Below are positions 25,970-33,859 of a stretch of 33,898 nt of DNA, in pieces. The stretch is taken from contig JANQIL010000132.1 in assembly GCA_028282245.1 (NCBI GenBank), forward strand, positions 1-33,898, written 5' to 3'. A program made the position numbers and the translations under genes. The notes under the pieces were generated by a model, which saw only the letters and a program-made list of their open reading frames with translations, was not told the DNA's origin and made no database searches. Every line of letters begins with the position of its first letter. Position 1 is the stretch's first letter. The DNA is from Magnetospira sp. (lineage in GTDB: Bacteria > Pseudomonadota > Alphaproteobacteria > Rhodospirillales > Magnetospiraceae).

Positions 25970-26835
25970 GGGCGCGGTTCCTCCTTCGGTTCGTTCAGCC
26001 GTCGCCGGATGGCCAGCAGGTCGCGCCAGGCCTCCCGCTTGGCGCCCGGCGACCGCAGCAGGTAGGCCGGGTGATAAAGGGCGGTGGCGGCCACCGGATG
26101 CGACAGCCCGGCGGTGGCATAGGTCGACCAATGGCCGCGCAGCCGGGTGATGCCCTCGCTGCGGGCGAGCAGGGTCTTGGCCGCCGGACCACCCAGGGCG
26201 ACCAGAATCTCCGGGGCGACCAGTTCGATCAGGCGCTCCAGGAACGGCAGGCAGGTGGCGATCTCGGTGGTGTTGGGGCTGCGGTTGCCGGGTGGCCGCC
26301 AGAACACGGTGTTGGAGATCACCACCCCCGCGCGATCGAGTCCAATGGAGGCCAGCATGCGGTCGAGCAGCATGCCGCTCGGACCCACGAAGGGCAGGCC
26401 CCGGCGATCCTCCTCGGCGCCCGGCGCCTCGCCGACCAGCATCACCCGCGCCGCCTCCGGAGTCCCGTCGTAGAACACCGTGTTGGTGGCGGTGCGCTTG
26501 AGGGCGCAGCCGTCGAAGGCATCCAGGGCGGCCCGCAATTCGGCCACCGTGCGGGTCTCGCGCGCCAGGTCGCAGGCCGCCTTGACCGCCTCGCCGGTCG
26601 GTCGCGGACGGGCGGCGGGGGGCGGCGTGGCGGATCCCGGTGGCGGATCGGGCCGGGTGTCGGGCCGCGACGCGGCCGCGACGCGCGGAGGCGCGGGGGG
26701 CGGGTTCGGGTCCTCCGGCGGAATGGCGCGCGTGCGGTCGATGGGCAGCGCCGACAGGCACTCGTCGACTCCGACCGATTCGTACCATCGGAGGAGCGCG
26801 ATCGTGGCCTCGGCCCGGGCGTTCCGACTCTCCAT
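25966..26835 (-). CDS. Uracil-DNA glycosylase, family 4-like
   Basis: Removes uracil from DNA to start base-excision repair. The 289 residues have a proline/alanine-rich N-terminal linker (about 37-80) and a C-terminal glycosylase domain with [18 protein letters not shown] (motif A), the [16 protein letters not shown] segment and motif [12 protein letters not shown]. Canonical family 4 enzymes hold a 4Fe-4S cluster with four cysteines; here only Cys110 and Cys195 fall at corresponding places, with Trp in place of the cysteine before RPP. This alphaproteobacterial type may lack a full cluster. The ATG at 26835 starts the conserved N-terminal block. It leads a chain into the prenyltransferase. 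Confidence 0.88.
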   Translation of the reverse strand: MESRNARAEATIALLRWYESVGVDECLSALPIDRTRAIPPEDPNPPPAPPRVAAASRPDTRPDPPPGSATPPPAARPRPTGEAVKAACDLARETRTVAELRAALDAFDGCALKRTATNTVFYDGTPEAARVMLVGEAPGAEEDRRGLPFVGPSGMLLDRMLASIGLDRAGVVISNTVFWRPPGNRSPNTTEIATCLPFLERLIELVAPEILVALGGPAAKTLLARSEGITRLRGHWSTYATAGLSHPVAATALYHPAYLLRSPGAKREAWRDLLAIRRRLNEPKEEPRP

Positions 26836-26935
26836 CGGGCGACGTTAGCACGCCCGGCCAACGCCCCGGAACGGCAATCCGCCCCCTCGCTGTCCAGCGG
26901 GCGCGCGCCTGCCGAACGGCGCAAGGCGATGCATG

Positions 26936-26963
26936 CGGGTTCCGAATGGATGATCCGGACCCG
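26936..26963 (-). terminator. Hairpin directly after pheA
   Basis: On the minus strand CGGGTCCG pairs with CGGAACCCG (one bulged base) four bases after the pheA stop codon. No T-run follows, so it is a weak terminator candidate. Confidence 0.3.
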
Positions 26964-26966
26964 GTA

Positions 26967-27836
26967 TCAGTCGGATGGCGGCACGCGCGTATCGACGAAC
27001 CGATAGGGGTGGGCCGGATAGACCCCGAGGATCTTGACCTCGTGGGAGAAGAACTCCAATTCCTCCAGGGCCAGGCGCAGGTTGCGGTTCTCCGGATGGC
27101 CCTCGACGTCGGAATAGAACTGGGTGGCGTGGAAGAAGCCGTTCAGCATGTAGCTTTCCAGCTTGGTCATGTTGATTCCGTTGGTCGCGAAACCGCCCAG
27201 CGCCTTGAACAGGGCGGCCGGCACGTTGCGGACCCGGAACACGAAGGTGGTGATGATCCGCCCCGCCTTGGGGTGCGGAATGATCGGCTCGCGGGCCATC
27301 AGCAGAAACCGGGTGGTGTTGTGGTCGGCGTCCTCGATGTCGGCCCTCAGCGACGCCAGTCCGTTCAGCTCGCCGGCCAGCTCGGAGGCGATCACCGCGC
27401 GCGTCGGATCTCCGGAGGCGGCGAGTTCGGCCGCCGCGCCGGCGGTGTCGACGCGGACCACGGGGGTCAGGCCCAGTTCGCCGATCAGCCCGCGGCATTG
27501 GCCCAGGGCATGGACATGCGAATGCACCTCGACCAGATCCTCGATGCGCGCCCCCGGAACCGCCAGAAGGTGATGGTTCACCCGCTGGAAATGCTCGCCG
27601 ATGATGTGCAGGCCGGACTCCGGCAGCAGATGGTGGATGTCGGCGACCCGGCCGGCCACCGAGTTCTCGACCGGGATCATGGCCAGCGCGGCCCGTCCGT
27701 CGCGCGCCGCCTGGAAGGCATCCTCGAACGAGTGGCAGGGCAGGGTGAGCATTTCCGGCCGCACGTGGCGGCAGGCGAGGTCGGAGTAGGCGCCGGGCGC
27801 GCCCTGGAAGGCGATGGTCTTCGACGGATCGGACAT
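26967..27836 (-). CDS. pheA: Prephenate dehydratase
   Basis: Converts prephenate to phenylpyruvate in phenylalanine synthesis. The 289 residues contain the PDT domain: IAFQGAPGAYSDLACR at the start, ALAMIPVENSVAGRVADIHHLL, HSHVHALGQCR, and the catalytic TTRFLLM (TRF motif). The ACT regulatory domain follows with VPAALFKALGGFATNGINMTKLES, ending in GVYPAHPYRFVD. In this class the ESRP motif reads LESYM. It is a stand-alone dehydratase without a chorismate mutase domain. ATG at 27836 lies 12 bases after kdsB, so the two are co-transcribed; kdsB-pheA is a usual alphaproteobacterial order. Confidence 0.96.
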   Translation of the reverse strand: MSDPSKTIAFQGAPGAYSDLACRHVRPEMLTLPCHSFEDAFQAARDGRAALAMIPVENSVAGRVADIHHLLPESGLHIIGEHFQRVNHHLLAVPGARIEDLVEVHSHVHALGQCRGLIGELGLTPVVRVDTAGAAAELAASGDPTRAVIASELAGELNGLASLRADIEDADHNTTRFLLMAREPIIPHPKAGRIITTFVFRVRNVPAALFKALGGFATNGINMTKLESYMLNGFFHATQFYSDVEGHPENRNLRLALEELEFFSHEVKILGVYPAHPYRFVDTRVPPSD

Positions 27837-27848
27837 CGGGCGGGTTCC

Positions 27849-28598
27849 TCAGCGGCGGACCAGCAGGGCGCGGGCCCGCTCCAGGTCGGCCGGAGTATCG
27901 ACACCGAGCGGCACCGTGTCAACGCGCGCCGCCACGATCCGCAGGCCGTTTTCCAGGGCGCGGAGTTGTTCCAGACGCTCGCGTCGTTCAAGCACCCCCG
28001 GCGGCAGGCCGACGAACCGTTCCAGCGCCGCCCGGCGATAGGCATACAGGCCGACGTGGTGATACAGGTCGCCGCCGCCCCACGGCACCGGGGCCCGGCT
28101 GAAGTACAGCGCCGGAGCCGTCTCCGCGCCCTCGGGGAAGCCGACCACCGCCTTGACCACGTTGGGATCGGCGCGTTCGTCGGGATCGCCGATCGGAACC
28201 ACCGGGGTGGCGATGTCGGAGGTCGCGTCGCCGGCCAGGGCGGCGACGGTGCGACGCAGGAGTCCCGCGTCGACGGTCGGCAGGTCGCCCTGCAGGTTGA
28301 CCACCACGTCGTGGCGTCCGTCCGGATCGAGCAGGCTCAGGGCCTCGAACACGCGGTCGGACCCGGACGGATGGTCCGGCGTGGTCAGCACGGCCCTGCC
28401 GCCCGCGTCGCGCACGGCGGCGGCGATCTCGGTCTCCGCGCAGGCGACCACGACCGGACCCAGGTCGGCCTCGCGGGCCCGGTCGAGCACGTGGACGATC
28501 ATCGGCCGCCCGTGGATGTCGGCCAGCGGCTTGCCGGGCAGGCGGGTCGAGGCCATCCGGGCGGGGATGAGAACGATCGGGTTCGCGGGAACGGGCAT
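27849..28598 (-). CDS. kdsB: 3-deoxy-manno-octulosonate cytidylyltransferase
   Basis: Activates KDO to CMP-KDO for lipopolysaccharide inner-core synthesis. The 249 residues show the nucleotidyltransferase signature [18 protein letters not shown], the [13 protein letters not shown] segment, [12 protein letters not shown], and the [20 protein letters not shown] and [14 protein letters not shown] blocks, ending [20 protein letters not shown] sits six bases before ATG at 28598. It is the first gene after tRNA-Glu and leads into pheA, with only 12 bases between. Presence of kdsB supports a Gram-negative cell with KDO-containing LPS. Confidence 0.96.
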   Translation of the reverse strand: MPVPANPIVLIPARMASTRLPGKPLADIHGRPMIVHVLDRAREADLGPVVVACAETEIAAAVRDAGGRAVLTTPDHPSGSDRVFEALSLLDPDGRHDVVVNLQGDLPTVDAGLLRRTVAALAGDATSDIATPVVPIGDPDERADPNVVKAVVGFPEGAETAPALYFSRAPVPWGGGDLYHHVGLYAYRRAALERFVGLPPGVLERRERLEQLRALENGLRIVAARVDTVPLGVDTPADLERARALLVRR

Positions 28599-28690
28599 CG
28601 ACGACCTCCGGCCGGGACACGGCGCGCGAAACGCCTGCGAACCGGCTCCCGGATCGCCTCTCGGGAACCGTCGGTGTCTTGCAAAAAACC

Positions 28691-28766
28691 TGGCGACCCC
28701 AACGGGATTCGAACCCGTGTTGCCGGCGTGAAAGGCCGGTGTCCTAGGCCTCTAGACGATGGGGTC
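28691..28766 (-). tRNA. tRNA-Glu (anticodon TTC), CCA encoded
   Basis: Read on the minus strand the gene folds as a tRNA: acceptor GACCCCA pairs with TGGGGTC, then discriminator G and an encoded CCA. The D-arm region reads TCGTCTAGAGGCCTAGGACA, as in bacterial tRNA-Glu. The anticodon stem CCGGC/GCCGG holds the loop CTTTCAC with anticodon TTC, and the T-arm has GGTTCGAATCC. A TTTTTT run follows two bases after the CCA. It lies between recJ and kdsB, all on the same strand. Confidence 0.96.
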
Positions 28767-28825
28767 CCGGAGCCCGGGTTTGTAACCGCGTTCCGGATTC
28801 GAATCAAGTCTCTCGACGCGGCCGA

Positions 28826-30625
28826 TCAGCCGGCCGGCGCGGCGTCGTCGATCTGGAACTGCACCGCGTCGCCGTTGCGCCAGCGGTCGCGGCGCAAACG
28901 TCCGGCCACGTGCAGCACGGCGCCGCGATGGTTGAGCAGCGTCTGGCCGAGCGCGTCGTCGACGCTGCGAAACGCGATGCCCTGGACGCGTCCTCCCTCC
29001 GCCGCCCCGGCGAGCGCACAGCGCACGTGGGCCTCGCCGACCACCGCCGACGAGGTGACGCGCACCCCGGTCAGCACGAACCTGGGCTCGGCGTTGCCGG
29101 CCCCGAACGGCGCCGCCCGCTGCACCGCCGCCAGGGTCGCCGCGTGGGCCGCCGCGGCCTTGAGGGCGCCATCGACCGACAGGTCGGGCACCAGGCCGGC
29201 ATCGGGCAGGCCGTGCTCCAGGCGTCCGGCCAGAAAATCGAGGAATTCGTCGATCCGTTGCGCGGCGACGGTAAACCCGGCCGCCATGGCGTGGCCGCCG
29301 CCCTTGATCAGAAGATCGGACTGGTGGGCCGCGATCACCGCCGCGCCGAGGTCGAGACCGGGCAGCGAGCGTCCGGAGCCGACCGCCGTCGCGCCGTCGC
29401 GGGCCAGCACGCAGGCCGGCCGGTTGTAGCGCTCGGCCAGCCGGCTGGCCACGATGCCGACCACTCCGGGGTGCCAGCCGTCGCCGACCGCCGCCACCAG
29501 GGCCGGCCGCAGACATCGCTCGGAATCGGACTCGACGACGTCGATGGCCTGTTCGAGAACGCGTGCCTCCAGGGCCTGGCGCTCGCCGTTGCAGGCGTCG
29601 AGCCGGCGCGCCAGTTCCGCCGCTTCGTCCGGGTCGTCGCAGGCCAGCAGGCGCGCCCCCAGATCGGACTCGCCGACCCGTCCGCCGGCATTGACGCGCG
29701 GCCCGAGCAGGAACCCGGCGTGATAGGTGCCGGGCGGTTCGCGCACCCCGGCCACGTCGGCCAGCGCCGCGAGCCCGGGATTGGTCCGCCGCGCCATCAC
29801 CTTGAGTCCCTGCGCGACCAGGGCGCGGTTGAGACCGACCAGCGGCACCACGTCGCACACCGTTCCGAGGGCCACCAGGTCGAGCAACCGCATCAGGTCC
29901 GGCTCGCGGCGCTCGCCGGTGAACCAGCCGGCCGCGCGCAGCCGCCGGTTGACCGCCACCACGCACAGGAAGGTGACCCCGACCGCCGCCAAGTGCCCCA
30001 GGCCACGGTCCTCGTCCAGGCGGTTCGGATTGACCACCGCGATCGCCGGCGGCAGGCGGGAGTCCGCCTCGTGATGGTCGAGCACCACCACGTCGAGACC
30101 GGCCTCGGCGGCGGCCGCCAGGGCGTCGTGGGCGGTGGCGCCACAGTCCACGGTGACCGTCAGGCGCACCCCGTCGGCGGCCAACCGCCGTAGCGCCGGG
30201 CCGTTGGGTCCGTAGCCCTCGGTCAGGCGGTCGGGGACGTAGAGACGGGGCGGCGGGGCGCCGACGGCGTTCAGGAAGCGGCCGAGCAGGGCGGTCGAGG
30301 TGGCGCCATCCACGTCGTAGTCGCCGAACACCGCGATCCGCTCGCCGTCGACGATGGCCCGTTCGAGCCGCGCGGCGGCGGCGTCCATGTCGCGCAGGCG
30401 CGACGGATCCGGCATCAGATGACGCAGGGTGGGATTGAGGAAATGGGGGGCCTCGTCGAGGCCGATCCCGCGCGCCGCCAGGACCCGCCCGGCCAGTTCG
30501 GGCAGGTCGTGACGCTGGGCCAGGGCCAGGGCGATCCGGTCGTCGGCCTCACGCAGCCGCCAGCGCTTGCCGCGCAACGACCGTTCGACGCCGAGGAAGG
30601 CCGGTCGGGTCGGGCCGCCGTCCAC
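28826..30625 (-). CDS. recJ: Single-stranded-DNA-specific exonuclease RecJ
   Basis: A 5'-3' exonuclease for recombination and mismatch/base-excision repair. The 599 residues carry the DHH-phosphoesterase motifs FGDYDVDGATSTALL (about 100-114), VLDHHEADSRLPPA, AVVNPNRL and LDLVALGTVCDVVPL, followed by DHHA1 with GWHPGVVGIVASRLAERYNRP and GGGHAMAAGFTV, and an OB-like C-terminal domain. Length matches the family. It starts with GTG three bases after the glpX stop, so it is the last gene of the hom-glpX-recJ operon. tRNA-Glu follows after a 60-base gap. Confidence 0.96.
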   Translation of the reverse strand: MDGGPTRPAFLGVERSLRGKRWRLREADDRIALALAQRHDLPELAGRVLAARGIGLDEAPHFLNPTLRHLMPDPSRLRDMDAAAARLERAIVDGERIAVFGDYDVDGATSTALLGRFLNAVGAPPPRLYVPDRLTEGYGPNGPALRRLAADGVRLTVTVDCGATAHDALAAAAEAGLDVVVLDHHEADSRLPPAIAVVNPNRLDEDRGLGHLAAVGVTFLCVVAVNRRLRAAGWFTGERREPDLMRLLDLVALGTVCDVVPLVGLNRALVAQGLKVMARRTNPGLAALADVAGVREPPGTYHAGFLLGPRVNAGGRVGESDLGARLLACDDPDEAAELARRLDACNGERQALEARVLEQAIDVVESDSERCLRPALVAAVGDGWHPGVVGIVASRLAERYNRPACVLARDGATAVGSGRSLPGLDLGAAVIAAHQSDLLIKGGGHAMAAGFTVAAQRIDEFLDFLAGRLEHGLPDAGLVPDLSVDGALKAAAAHAATLAAVQRAAPFGAGNAEPRFVLTGVRVTSSAVVGEAHVRCALAGAAEGGRVQGIAFRSVDDALGQTLLNHRGAVLHVAGRLRRDRWRNGDAVQFQIDDAAPAG

Positions 30626-30628
30626 CGA

Positions 30629-31621
30629 TCAGCCGCCGAGGATCAAGCGGCCGCCCGAGTCCAGGCGATGGCGGGATTCGATGTATCGCACGGTACCGGA
30701 CGACGAACGCATGACCAGGGAATGGGTGGTGGTCCACCTCGATCCCCGCTGCACGCCGCGCAGCAGGGCGCCCGGCGTCACTCCGGTGATCGCCACCATC
30801 ACGTCGCCGACCGCCATCTCGGAAAGGTGGTACGCGCGGTCCGGCTCGGCGATCCCGTGATCGATCGCGCGCCGCCGGTCGTCCGGGCCGCGCAGGTGGA
30901 GCCGGCCCTGCATCTGTCCTCCGACGCAGGACAGCGCAGCGGCCGCGAGCACGCCCTGCGGCGCTCCGCCGACCCCCATGAACACGTCGACTCCGCTTTG
31001 CGGGTCCATGGTCGCCAGGATGCCGCTCACGTCGCCGTCGGAGATCAGCGTGATTCGCGCCCCGGCGTCGCGCACCCGCTCGATAAGGTCGCCGTGGCGC
31101 GGCCGGTTGAGAATGCACACCAGCAGATCGCGCACCCGCACCCGCTTGGCCTCGGCCAGGGCGCGCAGGTTGTCTTCCGGCGTCGCGTCCAGATCGATCA
31201 CGCCGCTCGGCAGGTCCGGACCGACCGCGATCTTGTCCATGTATAGATCGGGCACCGACAGGAATCCGCCCCGGTCGGTCATCACCACCACCGACAGGGC
31301 GTTGGCGCCGCCGCGCGCGCAGGCGGTGATGCCCTCGAGCGGACTGAGCGCCACGTCAATCGCCGGCCCGGCGCCGGAGCCCACGGAATCGCCGGCGCAG
31401 AGCGCCACGCCGGGATGATCCCCGAACTCGCCGATCACCACCAGGCCGTCGAGGTCGATGCTATGGAGAGCGTCGCACATGGCGGCGGCGGCGGCCGCGT
31501 CGGCCGCCTGCTCGTCGCCGCGCCCCATCCAGTCGGCCGCCGCGAGGGCCGCGTTCTCGGTGATCCGGACCGCGTCGAGGGCGAAGTTCCGACCGCCGAA
31601 CAACGCCGCCATGCCGCTCAT
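30629..31621 (-). CDS. glpX: Class II fructose-1,6-bisphosphatase-like protein GlpX with altered metal site
   Basis: GlpX normally hydrolyses fructose-1,6-bisphosphate in gluconeogenesis and the Calvin cycle. The 330 residues keep the fold: AALAAADWMGRGDEQAAD, SLEGI-type loop, YMDKIAVGPDLPSG, RPRHGDLIERVRDAG, ISDGDVSG and GGQMQGRL. Compared with E. coli GlpX, metal ligands Asp33, Glu57 and Glu88 are kept (Asp41, Glu65, Glu96), but Asp85 is Ser93 (LSPLEG for DPIEG) and Glu213 is Gln222 (GAPQGV for GAPEGV). The conserved DEAPM stretch is DHPGV. It may be inactive or changed in specificity. I chose the ATG at 31621 because GGGGAG lies seven bases upstream; an ATG at 31636 is in frame. It lies 19 bases after hom and three before recJ. 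Confidence 0.88.
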   Translation of the reverse strand: MSGMAALFGGRNFALDAVRITENAALAAADWMGRGDEQAADAAAAAAMCDALHSIDLDGLVVIGEFGDHPGVALCAGDSVGSGAGPAIDVALSPLEGITACARGGANALSVVVMTDRGGFLSVPDLYMDKIAVGPDLPSGVIDLDATPEDNLRALAEAKRVRVRDLLVCILNRPRHGDLIERVRDAGARITLISDGDVSGILATMDPQSGVDVFMGVGGAPQGVLAAAALSCVGGQMQGRLHLRGPDDRRRAIDHGIAEPDRAYHLSEMAVGDVMVAITGVTPGALLRGVQRGSRWTTTHSLVMRSSSGTVRYIESRHRLDSGGRLILGG

Positions 31622-31640
31622 CGTGCTACTCCCCATCGGT

Positions 31641-32930
31641 TCAGAAGGACTCCATCCTTATCATATAGGGCGGCTCGACGACGCTGTCCTGCCGTCCGAT
31701 CGCGTCCAATGCCGCGACGACCGAGGCCTCGCGGGTTTCGTGCAGGGTCATCACGAGGGGTACCGGCTCGTTGGGCGCGCGACCGCGCTGCAACACCGAT
31801 TCCATCGACACCTCGTGGGCGCCCAGCGCCGCCGCGATGTCGGCGAACACGCCCGGCCGGTCGACCACCGACAGCCGCGCGTAATAGGCCCCCACGTGCT
31901 CGGCCATCGGCCGGGTTGGCAGCCGGGCGAGGTCGCGGGACGGAATCCCGAACGTCGGCGGGCGCGGGCCGCGCGCGATGTCGGCGATATCGGCGACCAC
32001 CGCCGAAGCGGTCGGCCTCTCGCCGGCGCCGCGTCCCACGTGCATGGTGGTATCCACGAAATCGCCGTGCGCGACCACCGCGTTGAAGACCCCCTCGACG
32101 GCGGCGATCGGGGTGTCGCGGGCCACCATGCAGGGATGCACCCGCTGCTCAATCCCGCCCTCGGTGCGGCTGGCGACACCCAGAAGCTTGATGCGGTAGC
32201 CCAGTTCGTCGGCGAACCCGATGTCGAGCGCGCTGACCCGGCGGATGCCTTCCACGTGCACGGCCGGGAAGTCGATCTCGCATCCGAACGCCACGCTGGC
32301 CAGGATGGCCAGCTTGTGCGCGGTGTCGATGCCGTCAACGTCGAAGCCGGGATCGGCCTCCGCGTAGCCGAGATCCTGGGCCTCGCGCAGCACCTCGGCG
32401 AATTCGCGACCGGTCTCGCGCATGGCGGTCAGGATGTAGTTGCAGGTTCCGTTGAGGATCCCGTAGACGCGGGAATAATTGTTGCCGGCCATGCCCTCTC
32501 GGATCGCCTTGACGATCGGGATGCCGCCGGCCACCGCCGCCTCGAACGCCAGCACCACTCCGTGCGCCTCGGCCAACCGCGCCAGTTCGGCGCCGTGGTG
32601 GGCGATCAGGGCCTTGTTGGCGGTCACCACGTGACGGCCGCGCCGCAGGCTCTCGGCGACCAGGTCGCGGGACACGCCCTCGGCGCCACCGATCAGTTCG
32701 ACCGTCACGTCCAGATCCTCGTCGAGCAGCGCCATGGCGTCGCCGTGCCAGGCGATGCCGTCCATCGGCAGGCCGGGGACGCGGTTGTTCGACCGCTCGG
32801 CGACCGCCGCGAGGGTCACCGGGCGCCCGCAGCGGGCGGCGAGGAGATCGGCGTTTTCGAGCAGCAGACGCACCGTCCCGCCGCCGACCGTTCCCAGACC
32901 GGCGATCCCTACGCGCAAGTCCTTGCTCAT
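31641..32930 (-). CDS. hom: Homoserine dehydrogenase
   Basis: Reduces aspartate semialdehyde to homoserine, the branch point to threonine and methionine. The 429 residues show an NAD(P)-binding N-terminus (RVGIAGLGTVGGG), VVTANKALIAHHG, FEAAVAGGIPIVKAIREG, the signature GILNGTCNYILTAM, the catalytic-lysine helix DTAHKLAILASVAFG, and a C-terminal ACT domain (RLSVVDRPGVFADIAAALG) that usually binds threonine as feedback inhibitor. ATG at 32930 has GGGAG seven bases upstream. It heads hom-glpX-recJ. A TTGACA lies at 33004-33009 on the same strand, with no convincing -10. Confidence 0.96.
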   Translation of the reverse strand: MSKDLRVGIAGLGTVGGGTVRLLLENADLLAARCGRPVTLAAVAERSNNRVPGLPMDGIAWHGDAMALLDEDLDVTVELIGGAEGVSRDLVAESLRRGRHVVTANKALIAHHGAELARLAEAHGVVLAFEAAVAGGIPIVKAIREGMAGNNYSRVYGILNGTCNYILTAMRETGREFAEVLREAQDLGYAEADPGFDVDGIDTAHKLAILASVAFGCEIDFPAVHVEGIRRVSALDIGFADELGYRIKLLGVASRTEGGIEQRVHPCMVARDTPIAAVEGVFNAVVAHGDFVDTTMHVGRGAGERPTASAVVADIADIARGPRPPTFGIPSRDLARLPTRPMAEHVGAYYARLSVVDRPGVFADIAAALGAHEVSMESVLQRGRAPNEPVPLVMTLHETREASVVAALDAIGRQDSVVEPPYMIRMESF

Positions 32931-33310
32931 GAAAATACTCCCTCGATCGAGTCGGATTGGTTGCCTGTTCTCCATCCCATGCTTCGCCCATGCGACACGT
33001 GGGTGTCAACCGTCGCCTCGCCGCCGCCATGCCCGGGCGACCCTCGCGGCGGTGGAACGGCGGCGCGCAAACTTATCGTGGACCAACGGAACGTCTTCCG
33101 CGTAGAATGCCGGCGCCAGGGCGCGAGGTCCCCTGGCCCCGAAATCTCAGGCACGCCCGGGTGGAGCCCGGCCATTACGTCGGAGGCTTGATCTCCCGGT
33201 CGTTCCGACGGCTCCACCACGGCTGCGCGAGAGATTTTGGGCTTGTTCCCTCGTCCCTGGGTCTCTCTCCACAAAAAAAGCGAGGGATATGACAGGATGA
33301 GGACGATCTC
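32931..33310. other. 380-base intergenic region between hom and the Gly/Tyr-rich gene
   Basis: No gene is supported; open frames here are shadows of uncertain composition. On the minus strand TTGACA at 33004-33009 could be a -35 for hom, but the -10 is poor. On the plus side TCCCTCG (33247-33253) and CGAGGGA (33281-33287) form a seven-base inverted repeat across a 27-base loop containing AAAAAAA, shortly before the ribosome-binding site of the next gene. It could be a leader hairpin, operator or attenuator. Confidence 0.4.
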
Positions 33311-33664
33311 ATGAAAAAGATTCTGATGGTTTCCGCGGTTGCCCTGGCGGTCGGTGGAATGGCCGGTGACGCCCAAGCCTGGGGTTGGGGTCCGTGGGGT
33401 GGCGGCGGTCCGTGGAACGGACTCGGCGACGGCTCCGGCGATTTCAACATGAACTTCAGCGGTCGCGGCTCGGGCTACGGCCACGGCAGCCCGTACGGCT
33501 ATGGCCCCTACGGTTACGGTGGTCCCTATGGGTACGGCGGCCCCTATGGCGGCTATGGCCCCTACGGTTACGGTGCTCCCTATGGGTACGGCGCCCCTTA
33601 CGGTCACGGCGTGCCTTATGGGTACGGCGCTCCGGTCGCCCCGGCGGCGGCCCCGCAGCAGTAG
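33311..33664 (+). CDS. Secreted Gly/Tyr-rich protein resembling sulfur globule proteins
   Basis: A 117-residue exported protein. A signal peptide (MKKILMVSAVALAVGGMAG, cleavage likely after AQA) is followed by WGWGPWGGGGPWNG and GDFNMNFSGRGSGYGHG, a core much like the sulfur globule proteins of purple sulfur bacteria (GPWN, DFNMN, SGRG and GYG blocks). The rest is a tandem array of PYGYG units, then a proline/alanine tail. Sulfur globule proteins coat periplasmic sulfur deposits. GAGG lies eight bases before the ATG. No sulfur-oxidation genes are in the window, and Gly/Tyr-rich envelope proteins of other function exist, so the role is tentative. Confidence 0.7.
   Translation: MKKILMVSAVALAVGGMAGDAQAWGWGPWGGGGPWNGLGDGSGDFNMNFSGRGSGYGHGSPYGYGPYGYGGPYGYGGPYGGYGPYGYGAPYGYGAPYGHGVPYGYGAPVAPAAAPQQ
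33491..33631 (+). repeat. Tandem 18-base repeat encoding PYGYG units
   Basis: About eight units of CC(C/T)TA(C/T)GGxTACGG(T/C)... code for PYGYGG/PYGYGA/PYGHGV. Units 2-4 and 5-7 form a 54-base higher-order copy, with units 2 and 5 and units 3 and 6 differing by only one base, so the array probably grew by duplication. Confidence 0.8.
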
Positions 33665-33687
33665 GCCGCCCACCGTTCCGGCACGAA

Positions 33688-33724
33688 CCAACCGGGCGGA
33701 TGCCGCGCGCGTCCGCCCGGTTGG
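33688..33724. terminator. Strong hairpin after the Gly/Tyr-rich gene
   Basis: CCAACCGGGCGGA and TCCGCCCGGTTGG are a perfect 13-base inverted repeat with an 11-base loop, 23 bases after the stop codon. It is followed by CGTTT rather than a long T-run, so it may be a terminator or an RNA-stabilising structure. Confidence 0.5.
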
Positions 33725-33800
33725 CGTTTGGGCTCGCCGTCCCTGGACTCGGATATGTCGGCCGGTCCGAAAATCGCGGACGACCCGAGGACGACAATCC

Positions 33801-33859
33801 GCTAGTGGATCGGATCCAACGCTTGGTACCCAAGCTTTGGATCGGTCGATCCACTAAGC
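33801..33859. repeat. Imperfect palindrome near the right edge
   Basis: CTAGTGGATC plus GGATCCAACGCTTGG on the left matches, with small gaps, the reverse complement of CAAGCTTTGGATC plus GATCCACTAAG on the right, centred on GGTACC. Its CTAGTG terminus resembles elements A and B at 15334-15500, but the inner sequence is different. It is not within a gene. Confidence 0.6.

Noticed and set aside
33491-33631. Tandem array considered as a CRISPR
   Set aside because: Units are contiguous 18-base coding repeats without spacers, inside an open reading frame.
32927-33691. 254-codon frame antisense to the Gly/Tyr-rich gene
   Set aside because: Its repetitive IGTTVTVGA segment is just the reverse reading of the 18-base repeat; the plus-strand frame has the signal peptide and ribosome-binding site.
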